From Leptobrachium leishanense (lineage: Eukaryota; Chordata; Amphibia; Anura; Megophryidae): a stretch of DNA of 64,000 nt. Shown piece by piece: positions 46,753 through 58,990 of this stretch (the first letter of the stretch is position 1; each line of letters opens with the position of its first letter). A program made the position numbers and the translations under genes. The notes below the pieces were generated by a model, which did no database searches, was not told where the DNA came from, and saw only the letters and a program-made list of their open reading frames with translations. The DNA lies in contig CM019064.1 in NCBI GenBank assembly GCA_009667805.1, forward strand, positions 113,682,328 through 113,746,327. Reading direction: 5' to 3'.

Positions 46753-46934
46753 CAGGGTTATTCAGAGAAAGGTGAAATTCTGGTGAACTTTTGGAGAAGT
46801 GAAAATTCTAGGTCAAAATAGCTGATCTGGGAAGTGAGATAAATGGGAGAATTTTTCTGGTTTGGCTATTTTGACCTAGAATTTTCACTTCTCCAAAAGT
46901 TCTCCAGAGTTTCACCATCCTCTGAATAACCACG
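46753..46934. mobile_element. Harbinger-like MITE, short subfamily
   Basis: CAGGGTTATTCAGAGAAAGG at the left and CCTCTGAATAACCACG at the right. The palindromic centre is AAAATAGC/GCTATTTTGACC. Confidence 0.8.
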
Positions 46935-47595
46935 ATAGGCTAGAAGATTTTCATTGAATGAATTTCATTGAATGTTGGCTCCTGAATTGAAAGATTACTT
47001 TTTAGACCAACTTACTAAATAAGTCACCTTTTGATAACACAAAATAGCTAAAGAGTTTTTGAGAATCTTTTGCGTGTCACCATCTTTCTATTGCCAATAC
47101 TAGTTTAGATTCTCATGATTTGCACCCTTGCGACATATTGATGCCTACATATTCACAATCACATGGTGAATATATTCTTTATGATTTCTTTTTAGCAGGT
47201 CTTCTGAATGGATTCTGTGTGGTTTGGTCTATTTGGTGATAATCACTTCCATGCTTCAGAGGTCCAGTAGACATCACGTGGAGCCGATCAGCCTACATAT
47301 AATCACAGCAGCAATGTGAAAGCCAACAGTGAGGTACAATTTTCCCTTAAATTATTTTACAGTTATCACGAATTTCTGTCTGGTCTTTAAAAGAATATTT
47401 GATGTTCAGTGTTAGAATTCTTCATGTTGTATAGTCTTATATCAAGTTCTGTTTGTTTGCTAAACTCAGCATTGTGGAGAACTATCAATGAGATTGCAAT
47501 TTTTAGTTTAGTAAAACATCCAGCTTGGTCATTTTTGCCTTGTTATTTAAACATGTAAAACACACACAACAGTGGAATACCACAAAACCAGGGCT
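46935..47595. other. Unassigned stretch
   Basis: No supported feature. Confidence 0.3.
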
Positions 47596-47599
47596 TCTT

Positions 47600-48018
47600 T
47601 TCTGTAGGTGCCAGCAGGGCCGACTCTCTTCTGCTAGGTTGCAGAGGATGGCTCCAGGCACGGATTGCGGACTCCTCCCGCAGGGGGCTGACATCTTAAA
47701 TGTCAACCCAACCTGCAAGACCTCCTCCAGCCTATTGACGCCATTGTGCTAGGACGTCAGAAGCGAGACTTCACCTGGTCATACAGGGAATTCTCTATGG
47801 AGGGGATACAGGAGTCCTTTGGACCCCATATCTCCAGAGCCATAGAGCTAGAGGGTCATCAGAACATGGCCTTTCAAACGGTATCACACATGACTAGGTT
47901 TTATGTAAATTTAAAAAATAAATAAATAAAACATTCTTTTTTTTCTTTCTTCTTTCTAGTACAGCACTAATTTTCACTTTTGAATTATAAAGTCTAGCTG
48001 GAATTATAAAGTGAACAA
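47600..48018. mobile_element. Degenerate TTAA-family relic, copy E
   Basis: The order GGGGGCTGACATC, GCTAGAGGGTCAT, GGCCTTTCAAACGGTATCAC, then AAAATAAATAAAT and GTGAACAATGATGCTGC repeats the layout of copies A-C, but most hairpin stems are eroded. Confidence 0.55.
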
Positions 48019-48019
48019 T

Positions 48020-48345
48020 GATGCTGCGCTGTGGAGTTCTGTGATATGCTCATACAGACTGCGCATTACTGGGAGTTTTATTGCTTTGGAGCTCTCTGAT
48101 ACACTCATACACACAGCACATGACTGTGACTTTTATTGCTGCAGAGCTCTGTGATACACACATAAACACCACCCATTACTTTGAGTTTTGCTGACGTGGA
48201 TTCTGTGATACGCTCACACAGTCTGCGCAATACTGGGAGTTCTATTGCTGTGGAGCTCTGTTATACACTCATACACAGTGCACATTACTGCGAGTTTTAT
48301 TGCTATGGAGCTGTCTGATATGCTCATGCACATTACTGTGATTTT
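48020..48345. repeat. Tandem repeat, about 55-bp unit, six copies
   Basis: Units carry GGAGCTCTGTGATACACTCA and GCGCATTACTGGGAGTTTTA with many substitutions. The array starts directly at the end of the TTAA relic. Non-coding. Confidence 0.75.
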
Positions 48346-49122
48346 TGGTGGAAACGGTTTGGGGGCAGCATTTCATCCTTGGACCCAGGCAACACAATGT
48401 CGTGGCCCAGTTCTCACTCTATTCATTAGCTGCACACAATGGTGTGCTTTCTCTGTTCATTGGCTGCAGGCAGGCTTATGCCATCTCTTCATTGGCTGCA
48501 CACTGCCTGGCACTTTATGATGCTTCATAGTGAGTACCCCCATCTTTTTTCCTAGAAAAAAAACACTGTCAAATATACCAGTAGAGTCTTATTAGCTGTG
48601 TTCACCACTTCATTGTGATGGTTAATACCCCATTGCCAACAATTAAACCAATTCCAAAGACTAAGTAAAATGCAGTTCAGTGCAATCTTTACATATCTGA
48701 TGTGACAATGTTAGAACATGTGCATGCAAAAAAAGAATAAAAATGTTGTACATACACCAATTAGAACCTTTTTTTCGCTCCAATAAGAGGTTAAAAACTC
48801 AGCTCATGTATTAATTTTTTAAATAAACCATAGCCCATAAGGGGAGAAAGAAAAATAGAAACAACACAGTGTAGAATATTTTGATAATTTAAAAAAAAAT
48901 CATATATTTTGTGCAGCACCCTCACATACTACGGAGATTTATAGGACCTCTCTTTCCGTTCTATTCTCCAGATTTTGTGTTGCAAACTTATGTTTCTGCA
49001 CGTGTCCGGTATGAATGATTTTTATTCTCCATTGGTACTATAAGCATGTGTAGTTTTCCTGTCACAAACTCAAGCATTCAGTTATTTCTATTATAAATAT
49101 ATGTCAGTATTATTGCGATTTT
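48346..49122. other. Unassigned stretch
   Basis: A short TTCATTGGCTGCA triplication (48423-48515) is the only structure noted. Confidence 0.3.
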
Positions 49123-49936
49123 AAGGGTGTTATTCAAAGAGCACCAAAATTTAAAAGAAATTTCGGTGCTCTTTCATTCGGTGCCGTTTGGCGAGCTCAA
49201 TTCGCTGACCCTGCAGTGATTTAAGCATTCGCCCCAGGGCTTTCGAAGTCTGCCGATAAACCCTCCAAACGCATGCGATAAACCGGCGAATTCAGCCGAC
49301 GATAACAAAACAGACCGCCGAATGCCTCTGACCTGCTGCCAAACGCCTTCGAAAAAAGTCAATCAGCTGGCGAACAGAGGTAAAAAAAACCGCAATTTTA
49401 AAAGGGTTTTAAACTAAAATAATGCATGAACATGCATGGAAATAATATTTAAGGTCCTATGAATACCAATTAAAAGGTCTGATACATTTAAAAAAAAATC
49501 TGAATCAAAAAGTATGCTGAAAAAATACAGAAATTGCCTTATAAATTCTAAACAAATAAATTAATAAAAAATACTTTTTGCTGCAAATGAAAAGAATAAA
49601 CAGTTAAACAAAAAATTTATAAAAACGGGTATTTTATTTTACATTGAAACCTATGGGATTTGCCTGTTGAAACCGGTCGAATGAAAGCACCGAAAATCTG
49701 GGCATTTCGACAACTTTTCGGTGCTGTTTGGCATTCATTGAATCGATTAACCATTAATTCTCTATGGGGAATTTCACTGCCGCCAAATTGCACCATATTT
49801 CACTGGCAATTCACTGATATTTCGCAAATTGCCAGCTTTCTGAATAGCCGAATTGCCACGATATTGCACCAAACGGCAAAATTTACTGTTTGGGGCAATT
49901 TGGTGGCAAATTCTGCACTCTTTGAATAACTCCTTA
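49123..49936. mobile_element. Harbinger-like MITE, long subfamily, diverged
   Basis: Ends AAGGGTGTTATTCAAAGAG and CACTCTTTGAATAACTCCTT are worn versions of the family terminus. The right part (GAAAGCACCGAAAATCTGGG, CTCTATGGGGAATTTCACTG) parallels the other long copies. Confidence 0.65.
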
Positions 49937-50590
49937 AGTTACATATACAAATATTTCTTATTGCTACCTAGCCAAAACCTATTTATGCTGTAATTATTTG
50001 TTGAATCAAAATAACAAATAATACTTAATTTGGAACGCAAATTATTTGGGAAAACTTGGTGGTTGTTTCACTGCTGGGACTGCTATGAAACCAAGTCTTC
50101 CAATGTTGGCATTTTATAACCTATACAACATTATTATCAAAGTAGCTTTAAAGCCTTTCAATAAACACTAGCTCTGGTGTGAAATGCGTAAACCTGAGGC
50201 AACTGTGTTTCTGTAGTTGTATTGTCCAGGTTGTAGAAGGAAAATAAGCCTTCTATGAAATCTAAATAAGATACATAATACTGTAAGTGCCTGCTGGTCT
50301 AAAAACATTATTCATAAGTCTAATTATACTAAAATGTCATAATGGAAATATTTGATGGCTGTGATGATTTCAGTTGCTGAAAAATTATATATATTTTTTG
50401 CCACCATTAGATGGGGCACAGTCTCCTTTATCTTGTGTGGTTCAATATACCCTGCAGATAATCAAGCAGACGTGCTGTTTAATGTTAGTTTGATAGATCA
50501 TTGTATGACTTTTGTAATAACTATACTATGATGAACGTCCTTGATACATACAGTTAATTATAATGTCATATGCTCTCTACTCTATCCAGG
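49937..50590. other. Unassigned stretch
   Basis: AT-rich; no supported feature. Confidence 0.3.
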
Positions 50591-50599
50591 TACAATATA

Positions 50600-51480
50600 A
50601 AGGCATGTAAATAAAAAATAAGAAATAGTATGGTGCAGTAGGAAGTACAAAATATAATGAGGGAAAAAATTCCTTATACATAAACTCACAAATCAAGAGC
50701 CTCTTCAAGGCTCAAATGGCAACACTCCAGGGTTTTACATCAAGGGAAAACCATCAGAAAAACCTTCATACTATACCTCCCTGTCTTCAAACCTGCGTCA
50801 TGCTTTCTCTCAAAGATAAAATAAATATAGACAGCACATAGTGTAGCTCTATTAGTATGACAAATTGTCTGTCCTTCGTATACATGAGCACTTACAGGAT
50901 GCATAGCTTTCCCGTAGCTCTATACACACAATGTCTGAGGACTGCATAGATCCAGTTCACCTGGTCCTCCATACAATAACGCCTGCAGGTTCACAAAAAA
51001 AACACTTTGCGTGTTTTTTACAGGTGAATTAAAGTAATCTGCTTTAAACAAAACAATAAGTAACATCAGGAAGCATTATTTTACTGAGCGGGTGGTGGAT
51101 ACATGGAACAGTCTTCCAGTTGAAGTGGTAGAGGCCAAAACAGTAATTGAATTTAAGCAAGCATGGGATAGGCATAAGGCTATCCTAAACAAAAGATAAA
51201 TCCAGGTAAAGTATCCATGTAATTGGGCAGACTAGATGGGCCGAAAGGTTCTTATCTGCCGACATTTTTCTATGTTTTCTATGTTTCTATAATAATAATA
51301 AAACAAAAGAAAAAATAAATCTTACTCAACCTCACACCAAAATGTGTTCCGCCAAAGGTTGGCTTCCTCAGTTGGTGAAAACATAGAACCCATTGGTAAA
51401 CATATATAGTAACTTCTATTAGCGTGCGGAACACATGCATGTGTCACATTTCCATATTGCAACCAGACCCCCTGGTGGTG
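50600..51480 (-). mobile_element. Penelope-like remnant, split by CR1
   Basis: Minus-strand sequence at 51378-51334 gives CACCAACTGAGGAAGCCAAC then TTTGGCGGAACACATTTTGG. It has the same stem I / CTGA / stem II / GAAC order as the hammerhead-like motif at 7252-7297, but more degenerate. No protein is encoded. A CR1 3' fragment interrupts it at 51058-51291. Confidence 0.35.
51058..51291 (+). pseudogene. CR1 LINE 3' end, second copy
   Basis: It encodes RKHYFTERVVDTWNSLP and EFKQAWDRHKAILNKR and has the same 3' UTR and TTTCTATG tail as 10062-10378, differing by very few bases. It is shorter at its 5' end. Both copies come from the same CR1 subfamily. Confidence 0.85.
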
Positions 51481-52108
51481 AGCGCGCTTCTTTGCAGCTC
51501 TTGTGGGTTTTTTGGGTTAATCTCCACCCCTGGAGATTCTCTGTGGCTGATTTGGCCTGTGGTCACATGACCTGGCCTGCCCTATATGGCCAGCAGTGCA
51601 TTTAGTCCTTGCTCCAGGATAGGTCTTCCTTACTGAGTGCCTGCATCTGTGATTTGGTTCTGTTATTCTGTGTATGACTTCTGGCGCATCTCCAGACCAT
51701 TCTCTTGTCTGCTCCCTGTACCGTGTATTCTAGTAACTTGTGTGTATTGTCCAGCAGCTTATTGTAGCTTATGTTAAGAGCCCTGCTATATGGACCTCCT
51801 TTTTGTTCAGGGCTCTGTGCTTGTTGTTGAGTATTTCATATTGTGGTCTCTTGTATACTCCTGTCATTATTCTGGTGTTCATTCCCTACCCTGTACTCTG
51901 TATAGATTCAGAAGACCATTCAAGGATCTTCTCCAGTGCAGAGCCTCCTCTTGTGTCTGTATTCTGTCCTATCATCTCTTGCTCAGCTTCTGTGCATACT
52001 GTGTGCTGGGTTCTGCATCATGCAGCAAACCACAAACCTGCCTAAAGAGCTTAAAGACACTCGGTTTAAAGGGCCCCCCTTAGCTCCAGCCTGGAAGCCC
52101 CGTGACAG
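51480..52108 (+). mobile_element. Gypsy-type LTR fragment
   Basis: Features resemble amphibian Ty3/gypsy LTRs. CCTATATGGCC is a TATA-like promoter, GTCCTTGCTCCAGGATAGG lies in the usual downstream place, and a T/C-rich R-U5-like region follows. GCCCCGTGACA fits an LTR end in CA. No partner LTR or internal region is found, so it may be a solo or truncated LTR. Confidence 0.4.
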
Positions 52109-52790
52109 CATATGTCCTCGGAAAGCATACCTACATTCCAGTCCATACTCTTACTTCCGTCCATACAGTGTCCATCAGGTAAAAAAGTCCTCCAGTTTAT
52201 CCATTCAGCGCTTATTCTCATCCATACATGCACCATCCTCTGGATGCACTTTGCCGTGGGGTGCAGCACCATATCACCCGACTTTCAGTTTGCTGTGCCA
52301 TCTTCTTACGTCATTCGCCATTCGATGGGAATCTCACCTTTCATTTCCTGGTTTCGTCTCAGAGTGAGCCATATTGTATACACGTGTCGTCATTCATCAG
52401 GAACAATAAAACATGATTAAAATCAAAATATCCATATTCCTAGCTACATACACTTTTTGGAAACCACCAAAATCTTTAAAATCTAAAAAAAAAATCCTAC
52501 ATTGGATTAATTTTGAATAAATTTATAAAATCGATAAAAATCGATAAAAGATACACTAAGAACCCATTATCCCATAAATGATTACAAAAATAATAATTAA
52601 ATGTGAAATAAAAAATAAATAATATGTGAACTAATTCCTACATTAATACTAAAAATTTGAGAGTGCACAGTCTCCTTTATCCTGTATGGTTCACTCTATC
52701 CTGCAGCTAATCAAGCGGACATGTTTAATGGTAGATTGTTTGATCATTGTATAACTTTTCCTGTAAAAGGGAAGAGGATGCATTTTGTGA
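52109..52790. other. Unassigned stretch
   Basis: Open frames at 52112-52420 have no recognisable domain. The rest is AT-rich. Confidence 0.3.
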
Positions 52791-52794
52791 ATGT

Positions 52795-55790
52795 CCATTA
52801 ACTTGTGGTTTATCTTGTGCTGAAGGAGCTTGATAAAGAGCCCAGATCCAGACACACACGTGAAGGCCAAACCCGACGTGGTCTAAGAATGCAAAAAAGA
52901 ATTCCCAGCCTACCCAGTTAAAGGCCTTCTCTGCGTCAGTAGACAGCAGGAGAGGGTCCTCCGCAGCTTCCTTCCCCCAATTGCATCAGCACAAGAGTTC
53001 TGATAGTATTGTCTTTGGCTTCCTGTTGAGGCTTGAAACCCACCTGGTCACCGTGAACAAGCGATGGTAGGTATAGCTGCAGATGTGTGGCCAGTACCTT
53101 AGCGAAAAAAAATTAAGGTCGCAGTTTAAAAGAGAGATGGGGCCGTAGCTAGCACAGTGTTGAGAATCACCTCCATGCTTAAAAATAAGAGAGGTATTCG
53201 CAGCCAGCGTCTGGTCTGGGATGGCCCTGGGTAGCGGCGTTAAAGGCACTAACAAAGTGGGGGTAGAGGCATTTGGCATAGTGTCGGTAGTATATCAAAA
53301 GGAGGCCATCTGGACCCAGGCACTTCCCTGATTGGGACGACTAGACTGCTGCGACATGCTCCCCTATTATAATGCATAATGGACGAATCAAGTAGCTCAC
53401 TGACTGCAGGGGAGAGCTTCCTCTTAGAGTGTGCGTGTAAGTAATCTTGTAATCGATCAAGCAGGTGTAGGCGAGCGTCATGGGTGGTCGTGGATGGCAA
53501 GTTATACAGCGCGCTAAAATAAGAACGAACTGTCTCCAAAATCTGCGTGGGCAGCCTGTGGACCATACCCTCCCATCCCCTCCCCTTAGATCTTGCGGAC
53601 GTAAGTCGCAGTACGCTTGGCTAAAAGCATGCATGCCAGGAGTTTCCCACTCTTATTACCATAAACATGAAAGAACGATTTCAAGCGGAGGTATGCTCCT
53701 TTGTGTTGGCAGTTAACTAAGTCCGCCAGCGATCTGCATACGGTGGTGAAGGTCTCCAAATGGGCCAGATCCCTGTTTCCTGAAATGGTACAGACTTATG
53801 GAAGAGTATGGCGAAACACTTGGATTTAGCCACAGCGTTGTTGCTGGAAAAACCCAGCGGGAAAACAGGGGATGTCAGTCTTGGCTCAGACCCCCTGTCT
53901 GAAATGTAGGGATGTGCGTTTCGGGTTTCGGAATTTCAGAATTTTCACGAAATTTCCCGATTCGTGTTTTCGGATGCAGCCGATTTTCCGAAAATTTTTA
54001 GATCCGAAAAGTTTTCCGAGCCGAAACGAAATATTTTCCGAATTTTCGAATGTACTTGAAATGTGTCAAATTGAAATTGATTGCTTTGAAACGAGGAGAA
54101 CAGACGTTCCGAAAAACGAAAATTTTCGAAAATACGAAAAGTCGATACAAAAAGCTTGCTAAGTGACACAAAAATACGAAAAAATGGTCGAAATTCCGGA
54201 AAAAAAATGTACCCGAAAAACGAGTCGAGTCGAACCGAATCGAAACAGAAATCAGTCGAAACGAGCCGAATTGAAAAGTTTAAAAATCCGAAAATTCGAA
54301 TCGAACCGAAAAAAAAATCGGTGCACAAGCCTACTGAAATGTATCTCCTGTAACAACACGATAGATGCCCCTTGTTTCTGGAAGTCTTGTAGGCCAAAGG
54401 ATCTCTTTTCAGGCTCGCTAAGACCCTTGGCGTTCACCATAAGGACTTTGAGATCTGCCGGGCGTAAAGCTGAACCCTTGGGGTGGTGAGGAGGCATTCT
54501 CCCAGAAACAGAGTGTGTATGGCAGGACACATTCAGAACCAAGAAATACCGCTGGGGTGGTGGACCAGGACCAGAAACAAAAAAGTAAACAAAAACTAGA
54601 CACAGAGCAACAACAAAAGAAAGAGGCAAGAAGCGACAGGGAGTGAACAACGTCTCGAGGCCCCAAAGACGCGTTGTGGCGGTCACCCACTCAAAAGTCG
54701 CTAAACTTCGGTGGGGTGTGCAGCGTGGGCACCGACTCGGACAAAAGGTCTGCAGGATATGGCAAAATGTTGCACACATAAACACAGCAAGAGAGTCCAG
54801 AGCAATATAAAATGGTTAAACAGTGCAGAGTAACAAGTTCCAAGGACAGAGAGTAATAAAACGGACAGCACCCATCAGGACTCCAGCATAGATAGGCAGA
54901 AGCAGGGTAGCGCCATTCATTACGAGTGCATAAGAGAAAAACAGGCACGCCAAAGCCCCACCGTAGGTGAGACAGAGCCTCCCATGGCCCGCGGAATCAT
55001 CCATATCCCACTGACTGGTGGGGGTATAGTCAAGGCCCACGGGGCATGCGGAGCCACTTGTGAGAAAGTCGGTGGAGAATCCAGAGGCAATTTCAGGGGC
55101 CGCGGCCCACCCTGTCAGGTCACAAGGATCAGATGGCATCGTCCGTCCCCCTGGGAGCAAAACAACAAGGCAGATAGGTGCTGGAAAATGTATTAAAGAA
55201 AAACCAAGCAAATGGCCATCTTTCCGAGGACAGAGCTTCAGATCCCACGGCCGTGGTTCATCCGCAGATGGCGGTAATCACCTTACGAAAGCAAAGCAAC
55301 AACAGTAGACGGATGCCAGTAAATGTGTTGGTGAAAGAACAGTCAGACGGCCAGCACTCTGAGGACAGAGCATCAGACCCTGGTGCAATTCCGCAATCAT
55401 ATTTGGCTGCAGATCTGCATTCACTGCCTGGAGATCAGCTTTGGTGGGCAAGTTACTCAGGAGAGCCTTCCATTCCGGCCCATCCAGTAAAGCTCTGTCC
55501 AAATGCTGGGGGAGGTAAGTGGGGGCGAGGCATTAGGCGAATCCGTGGTCTGACTAGGCCCAAATGCCACTGGCTGGGCTTCTGCAAGGCCGAGCCTGTA
55601 GTGCCCAAGTGATGGGGTCCACATGCTGTTCGGAGCTTCCCTGGGCCTCTGGGAGGTCTGGGGTGTATTGCCCTTCCCCATCTGGTGGCAGGAATGCAGG
55701 ATAAAGCGTGGCGAGCTGGGAGTCATGACGGAGCCGCTCTCTCTCACCACCATCTTCATCGGCATCCAAGACACACCCCCTGAGATCTGA
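52795..55790 (-). pseudogene. L1/Tx1-like LINE, ORF1 and 5' part of ORF2, degraded
   Basis: On the minus strand an ORF1-like region (55774-54985) includes PEWKALLSNLPTKADLQAVN. The endonuclease start of ORF2 follows (about 54455-54334; KVLMVNAKGLSEPEKRSFG, IVLLQEIHFS, the APE-type motif). A hAT MITE (53907-54333) cuts the frame at that point. Further on, 53650-53250 gives YLHAHSKRKLSPAVSELLDS. The reverse transcriptase region (about 53100-52880) gives LVHGDQVGFKPQQEA and TDAEKAFNWVGWEF in shifted frames. The 3' part of ORF2 and the tail are absent. Many stops and frameshifts show an old copy. Confidence 0.78.
53899..54341. mobile_element. hAT MITE, TTCGG-rich family, copy 2
   Basis: Element 53907-54333 (427 bp) is flanked by perfect 8-bp duplications CTGAAATG (53899-53906 and 54334-54341). 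Ends are TAGGGATGTGCG and, inverted, TAGGCTTGTGCA. It is opposite in orientation to copies 1 and 3. It lies inside the endonuclease region of the L1-like element. Confidence 0.92.
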
Positions 55791-55799
55791 ACATTTTTA

Positions 55800-56632
55800 T
55801 TATTCTAATTTATCACAGTTACCGTATTTAACACAAAGGTCTTTTCTGCCTATATGATAATGCAGACTCCGTTTGAAATTGTCTAAGATTTTGGACACCA
55901 TCTACAGCTCAAAATCCTACATTTCAACAATATTTCTGTAAAGGTTAAGCGAATACCTGAAAAATGATAAATGAGCAAATTAACATTATTTATATTTTTT
56001 ATCTATCATAAAATAACAATTTCTGGGTAAAACTTCTATTTTACCCTATATTTAATTGTTAACTTTCTGCATCTTCTGCGGCCCAAAAGCAAACAACATT
56101 CGTTTGCAGCATATGAATTTAAGGTTTTTTTGTCCTTCAGAGCTGCAGATTGAGATATCTCGATAACGGGCACCTGATGGTGCCTTGGAAGCCTGAGATA
56201 TCCTGATCTCATTCGTGAAGGTGTTAATATTGTTGTTTATATTTTAGTGGTATAACCCTGATGAAGTCCTATGGGCATGAATCATGTTGGATGACAGTCG
56301 TCTTCTTTTCCTTTTGTTTATATTCATATATCCTATAGTGTTTCTCATATCTTTGGATATTAAGGATGGATTACTATTAAAACAACCTTCAGTTCCAGTC
56401 TCTTCACTACCTGAGGTGTTTGGATCATCAATACAAAAAATTATTTCATCAGATAAGCTACAGTGTTTTTGACTATTTCACATGTGGACTTTATTGGGAC
56501 TGAGGAGTTATTTTAATGCAGGCTTACTATTTATACTTTCTTTTCCGTATCCTTCTGTTTTGGTTTGTATTGTATCTAACAGAGTCCCACTGAGTCTATT
56601 CATTTTTGTTCTATTTTTTTGTATCATAATTA
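55800..56632. other. Unassigned stretch with weak hammerhead-like word
   Basis: At 56257-56292, CCCTGATGAAGTCCTATGGG then CATGAATCATGTTGG resembles the conserved frog repeat pattern CTGAGGAAGT-stem-GAAACGCG. Stem I is not preserved. Nothing else is supported. Confidence 0.25.
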
Positions 56633-56985
56633 CAGGGTTATTCAGAGAAAGGTGAAAAGCAGGAGAACTGTCAGGAGAAGAGAACTATCTAGACTAACAG
56701 GGTTATTCAGAGAGAGGTGAAAAGCAGGAGATTGACTGGAGAATGGAAAATTCTAGCTCAAAATAGCCGAGTTGGAAAGTGAGATAAATGGGAGAATTTT
56801 TCTGGTTTGGCTATTTTGACCTAGAATTTTCACTTCTCCAGTCATTCTCCTTCTTTTCACTGCTCTCTGAATAACCCTGTATATAGCCGATTTGGAAAGT
56901 TAGACAAATGGGAAAATGTTTCTGGTTTGGCTATTTTGACCTAGAATTGTCACTTCTCCAGTCATTCTCCTGAGTTTCTCCTTTC
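56633..56985. mobile_element. Harbinger-like MITE, outer copy, split by its own kind
   Basis: CAGGGTTATTCAGAGAAAGG starts the outer copy. It stops at 56694, resumes at 56880 with TATAGCCGATTTGGAAAG and runs to CTCCAGTCATTCTCCTGAG. The right terminus is lost. Confidence 0.75.
56695..56882. mobile_element. Harbinger-like MITE, inner copy
   Basis: Element 56698-56879 is a full short-subfamily copy with TAA before and TAT after. It is inserted inside the outer copy of the same family at a TA-rich point. Confidence 0.82.
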
Positions 56986-56999
56986 TTTAGACCTGTAGA

Positions 57000-57744
57000 G
57001 TTTAGTATTTGGTTTACAGAAATTCCCCTATTCTTTGCTCGTAACTGAACACAAATAAAATTGCAAATAAAAGATTAAAGGATTGTGTAGAAGACACAAT
57101 ATCAATCTATAATCTGAATTTGCAATTTTGGCATGGTAACTGACATATTTCAAGCACTTTACAGGGAAGAGGAAATGTTTGTGTTATCTTCATGGTGACA
57201 GTGAATGCCATCTGTGCCAACAGGAAGTCCATGTTAGCTGTAAATCTTTCGTTCGTTTTTAATATGAATTGCTGAAACGGATCAAAACCTAGCTACAACA
57301 TACCGTTTTTTTTATAAACAAACAGAAATTTCCATAAAAAAAACACTTTAATCTGCAGTATTTTTTAACATTAAAAAGTGGTTTTGAAGGGATTTCTTTT
57401 TACTCTTCTATTGGAATGCGGATATTTTTTTATCTAAAATAACACGGCCTTTGGTTACAGGGAAATTGTTGACTCAGAAATCTTTATGGGATTAAGTTGT
57501 TATGTTTTTGGTAGTCTGAAATGTGTAAAATGTGGTTTATGGCATTTACTGTAATCTGTACTCCCCAGTAATAGCTGTCAGATTCTCTGTTTCATTGAGT
57601 CACTGTGTTCTTTGACTTATAATGAAGATCTCTGAATCATTGACCTTGTGGTTTATGGTATGTGGGCCAAACCTCTGGACAATTGAGTGTGAGAATCAGT
57701 GAACATGGCTGCAGCATTAAAAAAAAAAGGTGTTGTAACACTAT
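57000..57744. other. Unassigned stretch
   Basis: AT-rich; no supported feature. Confidence 0.3.
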
Positions 57745-58093
57745 AGGGGTTATTCAGAGGTCTTCTAAAACCATAGGGGTTATTCAGAGAGAGATGATCT
57801 GGCCCAAAATGGCACCGAACTGTGAATTTTCCCGTACGATGCCATTTTCGTTTAATCCCTTATTTGAAGAATTTTTTATGACAGTTCAGTGAATTTCGCC
57901 ACGGAATTTGGGCGACGTTCACCGACTTTTTCATGAGGCTTCCGTGACTCCATCTTCAATGCACTATGGTGACGATCTGGTAAATAGTGAGTTCACCATA
58001 CTGTCGGCAAAATGGAATCGCCAAAGTTCACCGAACTGCAGTGAAGTGAAAGTTTCCTGGAAATTTCGGTGCTTAGTGAATAGCCTCTTAAGG
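57745..58093. mobile_element. Harbinger-like MITE, diverged and partly duplicated left end
   Basis: The left end GGGGTTATTCAGAG occurs twice (57746 and 57776). CGGCAAAATGGAATCGCC and CGGTGCTTAGTGAATAGCC follow. It is more diverged than the other copies. Confidence 0.5.
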
Positions 58094-58373
58094 CTAGTAA
58101 GAGGGTATTCACATCTTTTATAATGTACACCACCACCTTATTTTATCAGTTGTCTTAAACTATCTCCTAAGTCAGTGCTGCACAAACCCTTTGGACGTCG
58201 AAGGACCGTATTGAAAAATTTGTAAACTGGCACATCATGGGCCACATAATAGATGCCTTTTATACACAATACAATAGCAATAAAAGATTCAGTTAGTGAG
58301 AACAATGACTTTGATTAATTTATATTAATAATACAATTAGTAACTATTCAGAGGCAGTGCTCCAGATTTTGAG

Positions 58374-58535
58374 AAAGTATTTTACCAGGAAGGATACACT
58401 GAGATTTCTTTCAAGTATGTCCTGGTTGGCGAGTATGTACCGTTAGGTGTCTTGCCCAAGGACGCTTACTGGGATTCGACCCTGTGTCTCCATGGTTATT
58501 GAGCAGTGATGTTACCTCTACTCCACCCAGCCGGT
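58374..58535 (-). mobile_element. tRNA-derived SINE with L2-like tail
   Basis: The minus strand has TGGAGTAGAGGTAACATCAC (box A region), GGGTCGAATCCC (box B with one base lost), GTCCTTGGGCAAGACACC and the tail TCCTTCCTGGTAAAATAC. It has the same family and tail as 41970-42175, in the opposite orientation. Confidence 0.75.
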
Positions 58536-58990
58536 ACATGGCATTCATTGATTCCCCTCAGTTTTGACTTGGAGCACTATAAGTTGTCTTGTGTCTCCTA
58601 TACACGTTTCTATCAGGAATTTGTGCAGGGGACATTACTGCCTGTATCTGATAATAAAGTAACAGGAGTAAGTCATCTAGCACAAGGTCGTAGTGGTGAA
58701 TTATGTGCCAGGAGAGAAGCTTTTGCATTTGTTTTCTTTTTACCTTTGTTTTAAGAAGGAATGTAACAGGGACCTGCTGAGAGAAGTGATGTGGAGTACT
58801 TTCTGAAGACTGAAGGTTTGTGGTGCAGAGCAAGGGAAGAGGGTTAAGAAAAGCAAGGATGCAAAAAGGCAGACGGGGACGGGGAGCACTTTCGTTGTTT
58901 GCTCATCAAAGGGGAAACACACCTTACGGGTGGACCAGTATTTGGCACATTACCACCTCAGCTTCTCAATGAGAAGTTCTACACTACACC

